A stretch of DNA of 40,884 bases from a virus, in IMG/VR virus record IMGVR_UViG_3300005548_000153, positions 1 through 40,884 of that record. The stretch is one strand, 5' to 3'. Under the pieces are notes generated by a model. It was not told where the DNA came from and searched no databases. It saw nothing but the letters and a program-made list of their open reading frames with translations. Shown piece by piece: positions 17,901-24,579 of the stretch. The translations under genes were made by a program, and so were the position numbers. The stretch's first letter is position 1. Every line of letters starts with the position of its first letter.

Positions 17901-18030
17901 TGCCATCGACCATGTAAACCAGATCCGCACAGTCAGGGGCATAGTTCGGCGGGCACTTCTCAGGGAAGCAGTCCGTCTTTTGTCCCAGAAACTTCGAGAA
18001 GGTGACAGTAGAGATCTTGTCTACAGCCAA
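14911..18030 (-). CDS. Large tail protein, nozzle / tail tubular protein B-like
   Basis: The 1039-residue protein starts at a TTG at 18030, with AGAGGCGG upstream and a 10-base overlap with the previous gene; no better in-frame start exists. The first 130 residues (FLGQKTDCFPEKCPPNYAPDCADL, METRPPF) and later segments with regular propeller-like strand repeats (YISRNGGAY-type, GWFAFAGPEGFHWYSG, WNDPTFERVYMGLVDANG) match the character of T7 gp12 or P22 gp10-type nozzle proteins. Those are beta-rich hexamers closing a short tail. The position directly after the adaptor-like gene supports this. There is no tape-measure gene or sheath in the window, which also argues for a short tail. Residues 280-480 hold repeated Ig-like stretches (GTSVSSYNNSWPITQ, SININGTLNANG). 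Confidence 0.65.
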   Translation of the reverse strand: MAVDKISTVTFSKFLGQKTDCFPEKCPPNYAPDCADLVYMVDGMETRPPFRLTTTLPAEIVWDKEFTAKDGTLNVLAMDVSGNIYVSRNGGAYAIIDKVQAGSKVNSVTAYGREYMAFFNAQGPCDAPRQWDGQNMYRVSQGGPGAAPSFTPVLIAGDSYDIVSITQLDPGFPGQLGFFDGILLSAGPGSTTPGNVITVYTANARAGHFPGGDPVLTSTYNENLSLGVPLLVNVTNLPAQFAQYNGIQQVTSIGLGVPPFAGASAERWYFTFIVPESGSQNRGGSDAAITGQYQITQATITFATSVPGLVVGSSIPISGTSVSSYNNSWPITQALDSGDLQITQTSLTGGIGTYNYVVLSGVPPVAGQSININGTLNANGAMDGDNRTIATATGGNSGSFTITGFDPSVTFPATAENASGITAGTTFVFDPAAIYGDSSGGQITFAGTAVSMSPGTYLAFPYFITKTGLTTQAGPITKFTIPANTSALKFDRLAIGPANVVARGIAFTGANGGRYFTLPIVPRINGEVLGTATVVYDNVTTSGTMNFTNDAILSGLAVDIPGNNLIQQIALNLPRGVNWYGDRMLWIGEANTVLGLLNMGMDGGTLPGSPYPQGWTGVGSLSVVQSGIMPVLTGSGSISQNAAQTGQGVGILQGGLRYSLRAWFASSSLSASISSASTGFSSTLSIGGIGYVTGTFNNPMPSTIPDDMTLTVTVNGSVRDLQMIYADNPARNPLARWSYVQNPEAYDALTGNAGPNDDATELRATAVLQESLHFITQKGLYSVQQIGNTEPSSWDVNGIADKCSAFDANSVVIGKGWFAFAGPEGFHWYSGRVPTNVSAIIAPTWRNYAGITAMWNDPTFERVYMGLVDANGNKSMQVYDYHEVQFDGPPKWCPWRRPLNWVAGSRSGTRFTFGAKFYRLDTVPGVADDDMGNIGGFNTFPPAALSMWQKTFSYLGLTISGAGVIAPRLQSGTLSDGPVVVQAQDLALVASPVSEWPINITGRRGFLGIGDDGARWRLAEATIVYQLNDPNAPITGQRQ

Positions 18031-18848
18031 GTGCGCCGCCTCTGTCGAGAAAAGCCATAGCCGCGCCGTCTCGTCTGTGCGCGGTTCTCTCGTTTGGCTG
18101 CGCGATTCGCAAGAATGTTCTTCTCTTCATCGAGATCAGCCTTCAGTCCTGCCGCGGCGTTGGCTCCCATCCTGGACTTCACATCTTGATAGGCAATCCA
18201 GAGAGCAAGACATTCACCGGCCTTCGCAAACCAGATCGTCGGCGGCGTCGGATTTTGCTCGGTTGGCTGCGCCAGTTTATCCAGAGATGGGATAAATCGA
18301 ATCCGAATGTCTGTCGGCTGGTAAGCGCCTCCGAGAATGTAGATGCTGTTTTCGCGAAACTCCCATTCTCCATAGACTGATCCATACGTCCCGCCATTCC
18401 AGCCATAGTTCCATGAGTTTCCGAGGCCGCCGAGTTTTTGCTTCATCTCGTAGAACGGAACATTCTGCCCTGTCGCCCTCTGCCACAACTGCAAGGGCTC
18501 AAGCAGGCTCTCGGGCATCGTCGGCTCGTCATAGTGAAAGCCTGATGCATCGTCGAAGCCGTCATATCCAAGCCGAGACTGCGCGGATGGATCGGAATAC
18601 ACCGCGCTCGCCGGCACAGAGATGATCTCCTCGGCATACATCGCCGACTCGACGTTATTGTCCTCGAGCCAGTTCGCAAGCCTCCCATAACAGAGGTTGA
18701 GAACCACCCAGGTGCGCGGATCGTCACTCTTGAGGATCTGCCCGGTGGTTCCCCCCTGCATGTCATTGATCAGGAAGCGAGCGTATTCCAAGATCTCGTC
18801 CGAGCTATAGAAGACCTTCGAGCCTGGAAATGGATCGACCAGCGGCAC
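18021..18848 (-). CDS. Head-tail adaptor / tail tubular protein A-like
   Basis: This 275-residue protein starts at GTG 18848, directly behind the stop of the preceding gene and with GGGAG upstream. The N-terminal two thirds are mixed helix and strand with many aromatic residues (YSSDEILEYARFLINDMQGG, NVPFYEMKQKLGG). The last 60 residues form a charged helix with an Arg-rich end (RENRAQTRRRGYGFSRQRRRTW) that could contact DNA or the portal. Gene order, portal-scaffold-capsid then this then the nozzle, is that of podoviruses with a dodecameric adaptor ring. I infer an adaptor; sequence similarity alone is too weak to be certain. Confidence 0.55.
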   Translation of the reverse strand: MPLVDPFPGSKVFYSSDEILEYARFLINDMQGGTTGQILKSDDPRTWVVLNLCYGRLANWLEDNNVESAMYAEEIISVPASAVYSDPSAQSRLGYDGFDDASGFHYDEPTMPESLLEPLQLWQRATGQNVPFYEMKQKLGGLGNSWNYGWNGGTYGSVYGEWEFRENSIYILGGAYQPTDIRIRFIPSLDKLAQPTEQNPTPPTIWFAKAGECLALWIAYQDVKSRMGANAAAGLKADLDEEKNILANRAAKRENRAQTRRRGYGFSRQRRRTWL

Positions 18849-19541
18849 TTACTTGGCTCCCTGAATCGAAGCCTTCAGCGCTTCATAGGCCTGCATGTTG
18901 ATGATCTCGTGGCAGGATCCGCACTTCGGAGCCTCGGGACGTACCGGCGAGGAGCAGAATGGGCAGACCGTCATCTCCTGCGCCTCGCTCATCCACGGCT
19001 TCTTGACGTTCAGATAGCGAGCGGCGCGGTAGAACTTGTCATCATCCACACTCTTGCGGTCCATCGGATCAGGAGAGGCGAAGAGTTGGTCCGCCTGGCG
19101 CAGCTGAATGTTCAAGCGCTGGATGAGTTTTGCCTTCGCCGCGTCAAGCTCCTGCTTGGTCGGCTTCTCGTTCTTCGAGGCGAACACACCCCAGCTGGCA
19201 ATCTCGTCATTCGGGCCGCCACCATTCAGCACAGCAGCGACGATGTCTTCGCCAGCGGTCGGGCGATTGCGGTAGGTCTCGGAGTCGCCGAAGTGGGGAT
19301 AGATGTCTTCGACCGTGCCGGGGATCGCCTGGGGTGCGCGGACGTAAGGCTTATTGTCGGGGCAGGCCGGTATGTAATAGATCCCTGTCGTACCGGTGTT
19401 GCGCGTCCACTCATTGCCGTAGATGTTGAACAGGTAAGCAGGATCACCGGTGAGCAGGCGCGGATCCAGTCTTTCAACTGTGATGTTGCCGCGATCCACT
19501 CGGCCGCGAGTCATGTACTCTTCATGCGTCATTACTGACAT
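18849..19541 (-). CDS. Zn-ribbon protein of the virion cluster, unknown role
   Basis: The 230-residue protein starts at ATG 19541 with a strong AAGGAG eight bases upstream. The first 190 residues have no recognised fold (YLFNIYGNEWTRNTGTTG, FGDSETYRNRPTAGED), with a helix at about 130-155. The C-terminus holds a zinc ribbon: CPFC at 193-196 and CGSC at 207-210, followed by a helix. In length and position it could be a minor capsid, head-completion or assembly protein. A CxxC...CxxC ribbon on a virion protein is unusual, as zinc ribbons more often serve nucleic acid or protein contacts in the cytoplasm. I do not name a function. Confidence 0.6.
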   Translation of the reverse strand: MSVMTHEEYMTRGRVDRGNITVERLDPRLLTGDPAYLFNIYGNEWTRNTGTTGIYYIPACPDNKPYVRAPQAIPGTVEDIYPHFGDSETYRNRPTAGEDIVAAVLNGGGPNDEIASWGVFASKNEKPTKQELDAAKAKLIQRLNIQLRQADQLFASPDPMDRKSVDDDKFYRAARYLNVKKPWMSEAQEMTVCPFCSSPVRPEAPKCGSCHEIINMQAYEALKASIQGAK

Positions 19542-19551
19542 GTGTTGCTCC

Positions 19552-20550
19552 TTATTTGATGAACCATTTCGAACCGTCCCAGCACGCTTGATAGGGAGTG
19601 TCCGCTACCGCTGTCATCGCTGCCTTGATGTTTCCTGCCGTTGTCGTCGTCCATGCACCATCTGCAATGAACGTCAGACAGCCGATGAAATTTGTGGGTG
19701 CCGTGATCGTGGCGATTGCAGCCGTACCGGTGATATGAGTAAGCCCAGCAATCGGCGCAATCGTGCCAGCCGAAGCAATCGCCGTTCCGAGAGTCGTGCC
19801 CGGCATGACTGCGCGGAACGACCCTTGAACGTCCAGCTTGACCCCAGAGTCAACGACGGCCGTGCCGAGATTCACATCTCCGCTCCCAGCAAAGATCGAA
19901 AAAGCCAAGGGCTCTCCGAAAGGCTGAATGGAAAGGCGATTGTTGCTGGAGTTGGTCGCGATCTTGACGTAGCTGATATCGAACGAGTCATTCGTGAGCT
20001 GCGCGTTGCCAAAGATCATGTTGGCAATCGTCGTATTGCCCATGTTCGGCAGAAGGATGCGAACTGGGTAAAAGTTCGTCTGTGAGGCTTCCGTGTCGTT
20101 CAGGAAGAGCGTCGAGGCCGTGGTTGAGGTAACCGATGAAGACGCGATCGAAGTGAGTGCGGAGAAGGTCTTCGCTCCAGAGAAAGTCTGCGTTCCGCTC
20201 AGGGTTCCGACATTGGCCGGAATGATTCCCGAATCGGCTCCATTCCCTGCCCCGTCGCCATTGATGAGGTTAGTTGTGCTGGGGATTGTGGCGCCACCGC
20301 CGCCTCCGCCACCACCGCCTGTGCAAGGGTTGGCTGTGCCGCAGACATGATATTTCCCATCAGCACCGAGGCCTAAGAGAAGGAAGGGCTGCGCATTGTC
20401 GTAAGAAGGTCCCGCGGTGCCTGTAGTCGCAAGAGAACTGTATGGACCACCGCCTGTGTCCGACACGAGGCCGATCATCGGCGGTGCATTGAAATAGGTC
20501 TGACCTGATGCCGTACCGACCGCAAGGAATAACAAAGCCGCTAGTTTCAT
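19552..20550 (-). CDS. Exported fibre-like protein with poly-Gly hinge
   Basis: The 332-residue protein starts at an ATG that overlaps the upstream stop (ATGA). Residues 1-16 form a signal peptide (MKLAALLFLAVGTASG, then QTYF). A short N-terminal domain (about 17-80) leads to a run of nine glycines, then fibre-like repeats (LINGDGAGNGADSGIIP, GTQTFSGAKTFS). The last 80 residues form a compact beta domain ending in WDGSKWFIK (AGTIAPIAGLTHITG, TTAGNIKAAMTAV), a C-terminal domain I associate with phage fibre or decoration proteins. It is inserted between capsid and tail genes rather than with the other fibre genes. As with those, an export signal on an apparent virion protein is odd. Confidence 0.7.
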   Translation of the reverse strand: MKLAALLFLAVGTASGQTYFNAPPMIGLVSDTGGGPYSSLATTGTAGPSYDNAQPFLLLGLGADGKYHVCGTANPCTGGGGGGGGGATIPSTTNLINGDGAGNGADSGIIPANVGTLSGTQTFSGAKTFSALTSIASSSVTSTTASTLFLNDTEASQTNFYPVRILLPNMGNTTIANMIFGNAQLTNDSFDISYVKIATNSSNNRLSIQPFGEPLAFSIFAGSGDVNLGTAVVDSGVKLDVQGSFRAVMPGTTLGTAIASAGTIAPIAGLTHITGTAAIATITAPTNFIGCLTFIADGAWTTTTAGNIKAAMTAVADTPYQACWDGSKWFIK

Positions 20551-21164
20551 TGGATCAACTTGCCTCCTGCTTTCGGTAGTCGGGCATAATCTTTGTGCGA
20601 GATGCGGCCAATCCGTTCCTGATCGCGCTCGAAATCTTCGGGGGTGCGGAAGTTGTTCTTCTTCCCTGTTACTGGCTGCTGAATCCGACCTTGCGCGGCA
20701 GAATCGAATAGCTCGTCAATCTCTTGTGCAGTGCGCTCAATGCCTTCGCGTTCCTTCGCCTTCAAGTTCTCGCGGATGGCGTCGGCGCGCTGCTCGTATG
20801 GAATGTGCTTCGAGGCTTCAATAGCTTTGGCGAGGACACGGACGTTCTCTTCTGACGGCGACCAGTCCTGCGGGAAGTTCTGCGAGAAGAAATAGACGCC
20901 CTGCCTCGGATACTCTCCGTTCATCGCTTCCATCAGTTCGTTCCAGCCAGCTTCGGGGCCTGCCGCCTTGATCGGAGGAAGCCAGGTTTCGAGAATCCAG
21001 CACGGCTCGAGATAGATGTATTCCGGCGCAACCTCGCCCATGAACCAAAGCATCTTTCGCTCTGACCAGATGAGCCGATAGTTCGGTGTGCCATGCGGGT
21101 TATTGCCGAAGACAGCCAGCATCTTCTCGACAAACTCTGGAGTTGACTTGCCGTCACGAAGCAT
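20547..21164 (-). CDS. Putative minor head or assembly protein
   Basis: The 205-residue product starts at ATG 21164 with AAGGA seven bases upstream. It is mixed in the first 100 residues, with many Trp/Tyr (YRLIWSERKMLWFMGEV, YIYLEPCWILETWLPP). From about 110 to 205 it is a charged helical region (RADAIRENLKAKEREGIERTAQEIDELF) with a Lys-rich linker. No signal peptide, membrane segment or metal site is visible. It follows the capsid gene after a 49-base gap and is coupled to the next gene by ATGA. I cannot identify the family; head completion, capsid decoration or a scaffold-like assembly role would fit the position. Confidence 0.55.
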   Translation of the reverse strand: MLRDGKSTPEFVEKMLAVFGNNPHGTPNYRLIWSERKMLWFMGEVAPEYIYLEPCWILETWLPPIKAAGPEAGWNELMEAMNGEYPRQGVYFFSQNFPQDWSPSEENVRVLAKAIEASKHIPYEQRADAIRENLKAKEREGIERTAQEIDELFDSAAQGRIQQPVTGKKNNFRTPEDFERDQERIGRISHKDYARLPKAGGKLIQ

Positions 21165-21213
21165 TCAAATGTCCTTGGGGAAAGGAGGCTGGTGGTTGCC
21201 AGCCCCCTCGGGT

Positions 21214-22488
21214 TTACAGGTTGGTAGGAATGGTGAGGCCCGTTATCGCCGATTCCTGCGCCGGGTTGATGCAGAACACATCCGCCTCGAGTGCCCAATA
21301 CTTCAGGTTCGAAGCGACTACTGAGCCGTCTGTGGTCGAGATGACCGGGAAGACGGTCTGCGAGGAGCCGGGGGGCGAGTACGGCCCCAGTTCCTTCGTG
21401 GTCGCCATGCCCCAATTCTTGATGAGCATGGAATCAACGCGGGTAGGATCGCCGTGAAGCTGAGTGATCAGCTCGCGTCCGGCCATCGTGTCTGGGGTGG
21501 TAGCGGGAAGACCGTCGAAGGTCTTGAGCCCCTGACCACTCTGAGGACGGAAGATCTGAGAGATCGAAACGCCTGCAGCTTCCCATGCGGCCGCCTGCTC
21601 AACACCCACGATGAATTTGAGGGAATTCAGCAAGTCTTTGTTCTTCGTGCCGATCTTGCGGATCGACAACTGAAGAATCGCACGCACCATCACTGGAGTC
21701 AGAGCACCGCCGCCGGCAATAGCGGAGATGTTCAACTGGCCAGGATAGGTCGCACGATTGAGGGTCAGGACCGTCCCGGTGTTGGTCGACACGTGATAGT
21801 CGTAGATGCTCGACAGGGACGAGCCAGCCGTACCTGGAGAACCATCGACCATAACCAGGTCGCCGACGGCCGTACCAGCCGGAGGAGCCGCAGCAAGCGT
21901 CCATTGCTTGTTGTTGGCATCCACCGCTGCAAAGGTGGAGGGAGTAGCTGAGCGAACCGTGCCACCGAGCGCGGGATAGAAGAGAACATCCTGGCCGATA
22001 TACCCGTTGTTCGCATTGGCTACAGTGAGGACATTGCCAGAGATCGCCGTAATGACGCCGAGGGTTCCCGAGGGCGAGAAGAAGAGAGCATCCAAGAACT
22101 GCTTGAAGTTCTCCATCTGCTGTGCCTGCTCAAGCGAGGTCAGTGAGGCCACTGACTTATCGTTCGAGTTGGTTCCCCAGTATGCTTCGGTCGTGGACTC
22201 AAGCGCCCAGAGGAAGCCCTTGGTCGAGACGAAGCCCGGAACCGTGTTGATCGAACCACCGCGACCGAGGGTTCCACCATCGAAGTTGGCGAGGCGTCCC
22301 TTGCCACCAGGTGCAATCTGGAGCGGGATGCGGAGAGAACGCTTGGATACGGGAACCGAGCCAAGCCCACCGTTCCTCATGATCATGGTGATGACTTTGT
22401 CTTCACCAGTGAGGAACAACTTAGGGAGATTGCTAAGGACCTTCTCTTTTTGAAGGCCAATAACATTAGAAGTATTTGAAGCGGCCAT
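21214..22488 (-). CDS. Major capsid protein
   Basis: This 424-residue protein sits between the scaffold and tail genes, where podovirus capsid genes lie. I prefer the ATG at 22488, eight bases after AAGG; a GTG at 22497 gives three more residues. The N-terminal arm (residues 1-60) is followed by a spine-helix region with conserved-looking QQMENFKQFLDALFF. Around residues 150-235 a beta-rich, Ala/Gly/Thr-rich stretch (GVITAISGNVLTVANANNG, AAPPAGTAVGDLVMVDG) looks like an inserted Ig-like domain. The last third again resembles the axial and P domains of the HK97 fold. No protease is seen beside it, so maturation cleavage is not predicted. Confidence 0.8.
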   Translation of the reverse strand: MAASNTSNVIGLQKEKVLSNLPKLFLTGEDKVITMIMRNGGLGSVPVSKRSLRIPLQIAPGGKGRLANFDGGTLGRGGSINTVPGFVSTKGFLWALESTTEAYWGTNSNDKSVASLTSLEQAQQMENFKQFLDALFFSPSGTLGVITAISGNVLTVANANNGYIGQDVLFYPALGGTVRSATPSTFAAVDANNKQWTLAAAPPAGTAVGDLVMVDGSPGTAGSSLSSIYDYHVSTNTGTVLTLNRATYPGQLNISAIAGGGALTPVMVRAILQLSIRKIGTKNKDLLNSLKFIVGVEQAAAWEAAGVSISQIFRPQSGQGLKTFDGLPATTPDTMAGRELITQLHGDPTRVDSMLIKNWGMATTKELGPYSPPGSSQTVFPVISTTDGSVVASNLKYWALEADVFCINPAQESAITGLTIPTNL

Positions 22489-22493
22489 AACAG

Positions 22494-22507
22494 GCACCTT
22501 CTGGTGC
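22494..22507 (-). promoter_or_regulatory. Hairpin covering the capsid gene ribosome-binding site
   Basis: GCACC-AGAA-GGTGC on the minus strand is a perfect 5-bp stem-loop. Its 3' arm and loop contain AGAAGGTG, the Shine-Dalgarno of the capsid start at 22488. Folding would hide the site, so translation could depend on a protein, ribosomes or processing. The alternative GTG start lies inside it. Confidence 0.4.
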
Positions 22508-22642
22508 TTGCGGTCACCCCTTTACCTTGCGGTCAGCCCGGGCATTGCTGTGTATTGACGTCGCAGCGAATTGTGTTGCGGTTTGAAACAGGTTGGTGCA
22601 TTGCCGGAATTTTCTTCCAGTGATGACGTCTTCTCCCGAAGG

Positions 22643-22661
22643 ACCGGGGCACGTTCCCGGT
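22643..22661. promoter_or_regulatory. GC-rich hairpin after the homing endonuclease gene
   Basis: ACCGGG (22643-22648) pairs with CCCGGT (22656-22661) across a seven-base loop, 20 bases after the endonuclease stop. No T-run follows, so it is more likely an RNA stability or processing element than a terminator. The 184 bases between the endonuclease stop and the capsid start otherwise show only the hairpin at 22494. Confidence 0.35.
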
Positions 22662-22681
22662 ATCACCGTTAGTTGTTCTGG

Positions 22682-23218
22682 CTAAAGTCTGGCGTATTCG
22701 CCGTGGTATTTCTTTGCCGCCTCACCGTAAGCTTTTGCGGCCAGTTCAGGAGTCGCATGAAGTCCGAGGGAAATAACCCTTCTATTACAAGAAATCCTTG
22801 CCTGCCATTTTCCTGTGTGATCGTGAAAGCGGACGCCTTTGAGCCCCGCCGTATTTTTTTGGTGCGTGCGACGGTTTCTGCAGTTTTCTCCGGCTGTTGC
22901 GGACCGAAGATTGTAGCCGCAATTGTTCAGCGTATCGCAATCCTTGTGATCCACAACAACGCCTTCTGTCGCAGCTATGACGACTCGATGCAGCAATTCA
23001 CTCCTCCGCTTTGCACCGGGAAGACTCACATTTCTCACCGCGTAAAAGCTGCGGGTTTTAGGGTTCCAGAGCGCCAGCCAGTTGTGTTTGCCAGCATATT
23101 CCGCATCTTTTTCGTCGATACGGCTGTACATCCCTTGCGTCAACTGAACGTATGCTATGGATGGACCAACCACCCTTATAACTTCACGGACTTTTCGTGT
23201 GAAAATACCCTTAGGCAT
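22682..23218 (-). CDS. HNH homing endonuclease with AP2 DNA-binding domain
   Basis: The 178-residue protein has an HNH core with LLHRVV (His77), VVVDHKDCDTLNN (Asp90-His91) and the following Asn residues (NNCGYNLRSAT). Residues about 125-178 form an AP2-type DNA-binding domain (GVRFHDHTGKWQARI, LGLHATPELAAKAYGEAAKKYHG). HNH-AP2 proteins are free-standing homing nucleases that cut intron-less or gene-less alleles and are copied in by repair. It is inserted between the scaffold and the capsid gene with loose spacing on both sides, unlike the tight coupling elsewhere. This supports late insertion as a selfish element. The neighbouring genes look intact, so no intron is evident. It probably protects its own phage by disabling competing relatives. 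Confidence 0.9.
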   Translation of the reverse strand: MPKGIFTRKVREVIRVVGPSIAYVQLTQGMYSRIDEKDAEYAGKHNWLALWNPKTRSFYAVRNVSLPGAKRRSELLHRVVIAATEGVVVDHKDCDTLNNCGYNLRSATAGENCRNRRTHQKNTAGLKGVRFHDHTGKWQARISCNRRVISLGLHATPELAAKAYGEAAKKYHGEYARL

Positions 23219-23286
23219 CGGTTCTCTCCTACAAGAGATTTGCGTTCGTGCGGCCCTGCAAGGCCAACAGCGACGATGCCTCTATT

Positions 23287-24579
23287 CTACATCCAGCCAG
23301 TTGCCCACTTGCCATTTTTTAGCTTGGCCTTTCCTTCAATAAGCTGCGCCGTGGCTTGAACTGTTGACCGCCACTCCGGATCGAGTTGATCCCAGTCTGG
23401 TTGCTCTTTCAGCGTGACCGTGCCGGGCTCGGAAGATGCTTGTCGTGTGCCCGTCTGCTTGGTTGCGGCCTTCTGTGCCGACGCCTGAATATTCCGAAGG
23501 AATGGCTCAATCACCTTCGCGGCCTGTGGTAGAAGCCTCTGATACTGGCTCTGGATGTAAGCGATCGACTTCGAGGCATCGCCGGTGCGATAGTAAGCCT
23601 CAAGCTTGTCTTCAATACCGGGAACTGCGGCCAGCAATTCATTCACCTTGGCCTTGACCATATCCTGATAGCCCTTCATGGCCTCAGGGTCGATCTTGCG
23701 GTTGCCGATGATGCGGTCAATCTCTGGCTTCATCTTGTCAGCCAGGTACTTCTCTGCCTGCCCTGCTACGCCCGTCTCAAAGTCTGCACGCCGCTTGGTT
23801 TCAAATTCCTGCTCGCGCTGCTTCAGTTGCTCTTCCCGCGGGTCGGTGCGTTTCTGCTCGAACTCCGCAGCCTTCTGATTCATGTCGTGCATCGCGTTGT
23901 AAATCTCTGCGATCACTCCAGCCGCGCCGGGGTCTAAATCTTTACGAGCCTCGTAAGCAGCACGCAGGTTCTGAAGGCTGAAGCCTGCATTCGCCATCGT
24001 GTTCAGCGTTAGGCGGTTGGTGTAATAGCCGTACTGCTCGGGTGCGCGTGAAGCAAACTCGTTGATGACATGAGGCGCAGACTTTAGAAATCCCTCGACA
24101 TTGCGCTCGGCCAATCCTTTGATCGTTTCGGCCCTTCCGCTATCCAGGCCGTCCCACAATTCGCGTACTTCTTCGCGCTCGGAGGTAAGTTCCTTGATCC
24201 CCTCAGGTCCGCCAATCTCTTCGATCAGCCCTTTCGCTGCCTGCGCCTCTAATGGCGTCGGGAAAGCTTGTCGATACTCCTGATCCGAGTAGTAAAGCCC
24301 CTTGATCTGCTTCGCTACCTCTGGGCTCGTGGCCTTGATGCCTGCAATGGCTTTCTTCAGGCCATCGGGCATCTTCCGGCCGTCTTGGGCCGCAGGCTCT
24401 ACTGGCTCTTCTTCGTCGCCTTCAGATTCTTCCTCAGACTCATCGCCTTCGGCCTCGTCTCCCTGCTCCTCGGCTTCGTCCGCAACGTCTGTCTCAGGAG
24501 TTTCCTCGCCAAGTTCGGTTGATTCTGCCGGTGTCTCATCCACTACCTCTGCGGGCGTGTCCATCACCATCTCGTCCAT
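23287..24579 (-). CDS. Scaffold protein
   Basis: This 430-residue, highly acidic protein begins with runs of Glu and Asp (residues 10-60), then a helical charged body (residues 70-390) with coiled-coil repeats (EQKRTDPREEQLKQREQEFE, YLADKMKPEIDRIIGN). It ends with a basic tail (IEGKAKLKNGKWATGWM). It lies between portal and capsid, separated from the portal by no bases. This pattern (acidic N-terminus, long coiled coil, basic C-terminal capsid-binding tail) is that of P22- and T7-like internal scaffolds, which direct capsid assembly and are then expelled. The basic C-terminus corresponds to the part of P22 scaffold that binds coat. Confidence 0.75.
   Translation of the reverse strand: MDEMVMDTPAEVVDETPAESTELGEETPETDVADEAEEQGDEAEGDESEEESEGDEEEPVEPAAQDGRKMPDGLKKAIAGIKATSPEVAKQIKGLYYSDQEYRQAFPTPLEAQAAKGLIEEIGGPEGIKELTSEREEVRELWDGLDSGRAETIKGLAERNVEGFLKSAPHVINEFASRAPEQYGYYTNRLTLNTMANAGFSLQNLRAAYEARKDLDPGAAGVIAEIYNAMHDMNQKAAEFEQKRTDPREEQLKQREQEFETKRRADFETGVAGQAEKYLADKMKPEIDRIIGNRKIDPEAMKGYQDMVKAKVNELLAAVPGIEDKLEAYYRTGDASKSIAYIQSQYQRLLPQAAKVIEPFLRNIQASAQKAATKQTGTRQASSEPGTVTLKEQPDWDQLDPEWRSTVQATAQLIEGKAKLKNGKWATGWM

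Noticed and set aside
22500-22681. Group I or II intron around the homing nuclease
   Set aside because: The scaffold and capsid genes are complete on either side and I see no catalytic core pairing; it looks free-standing.
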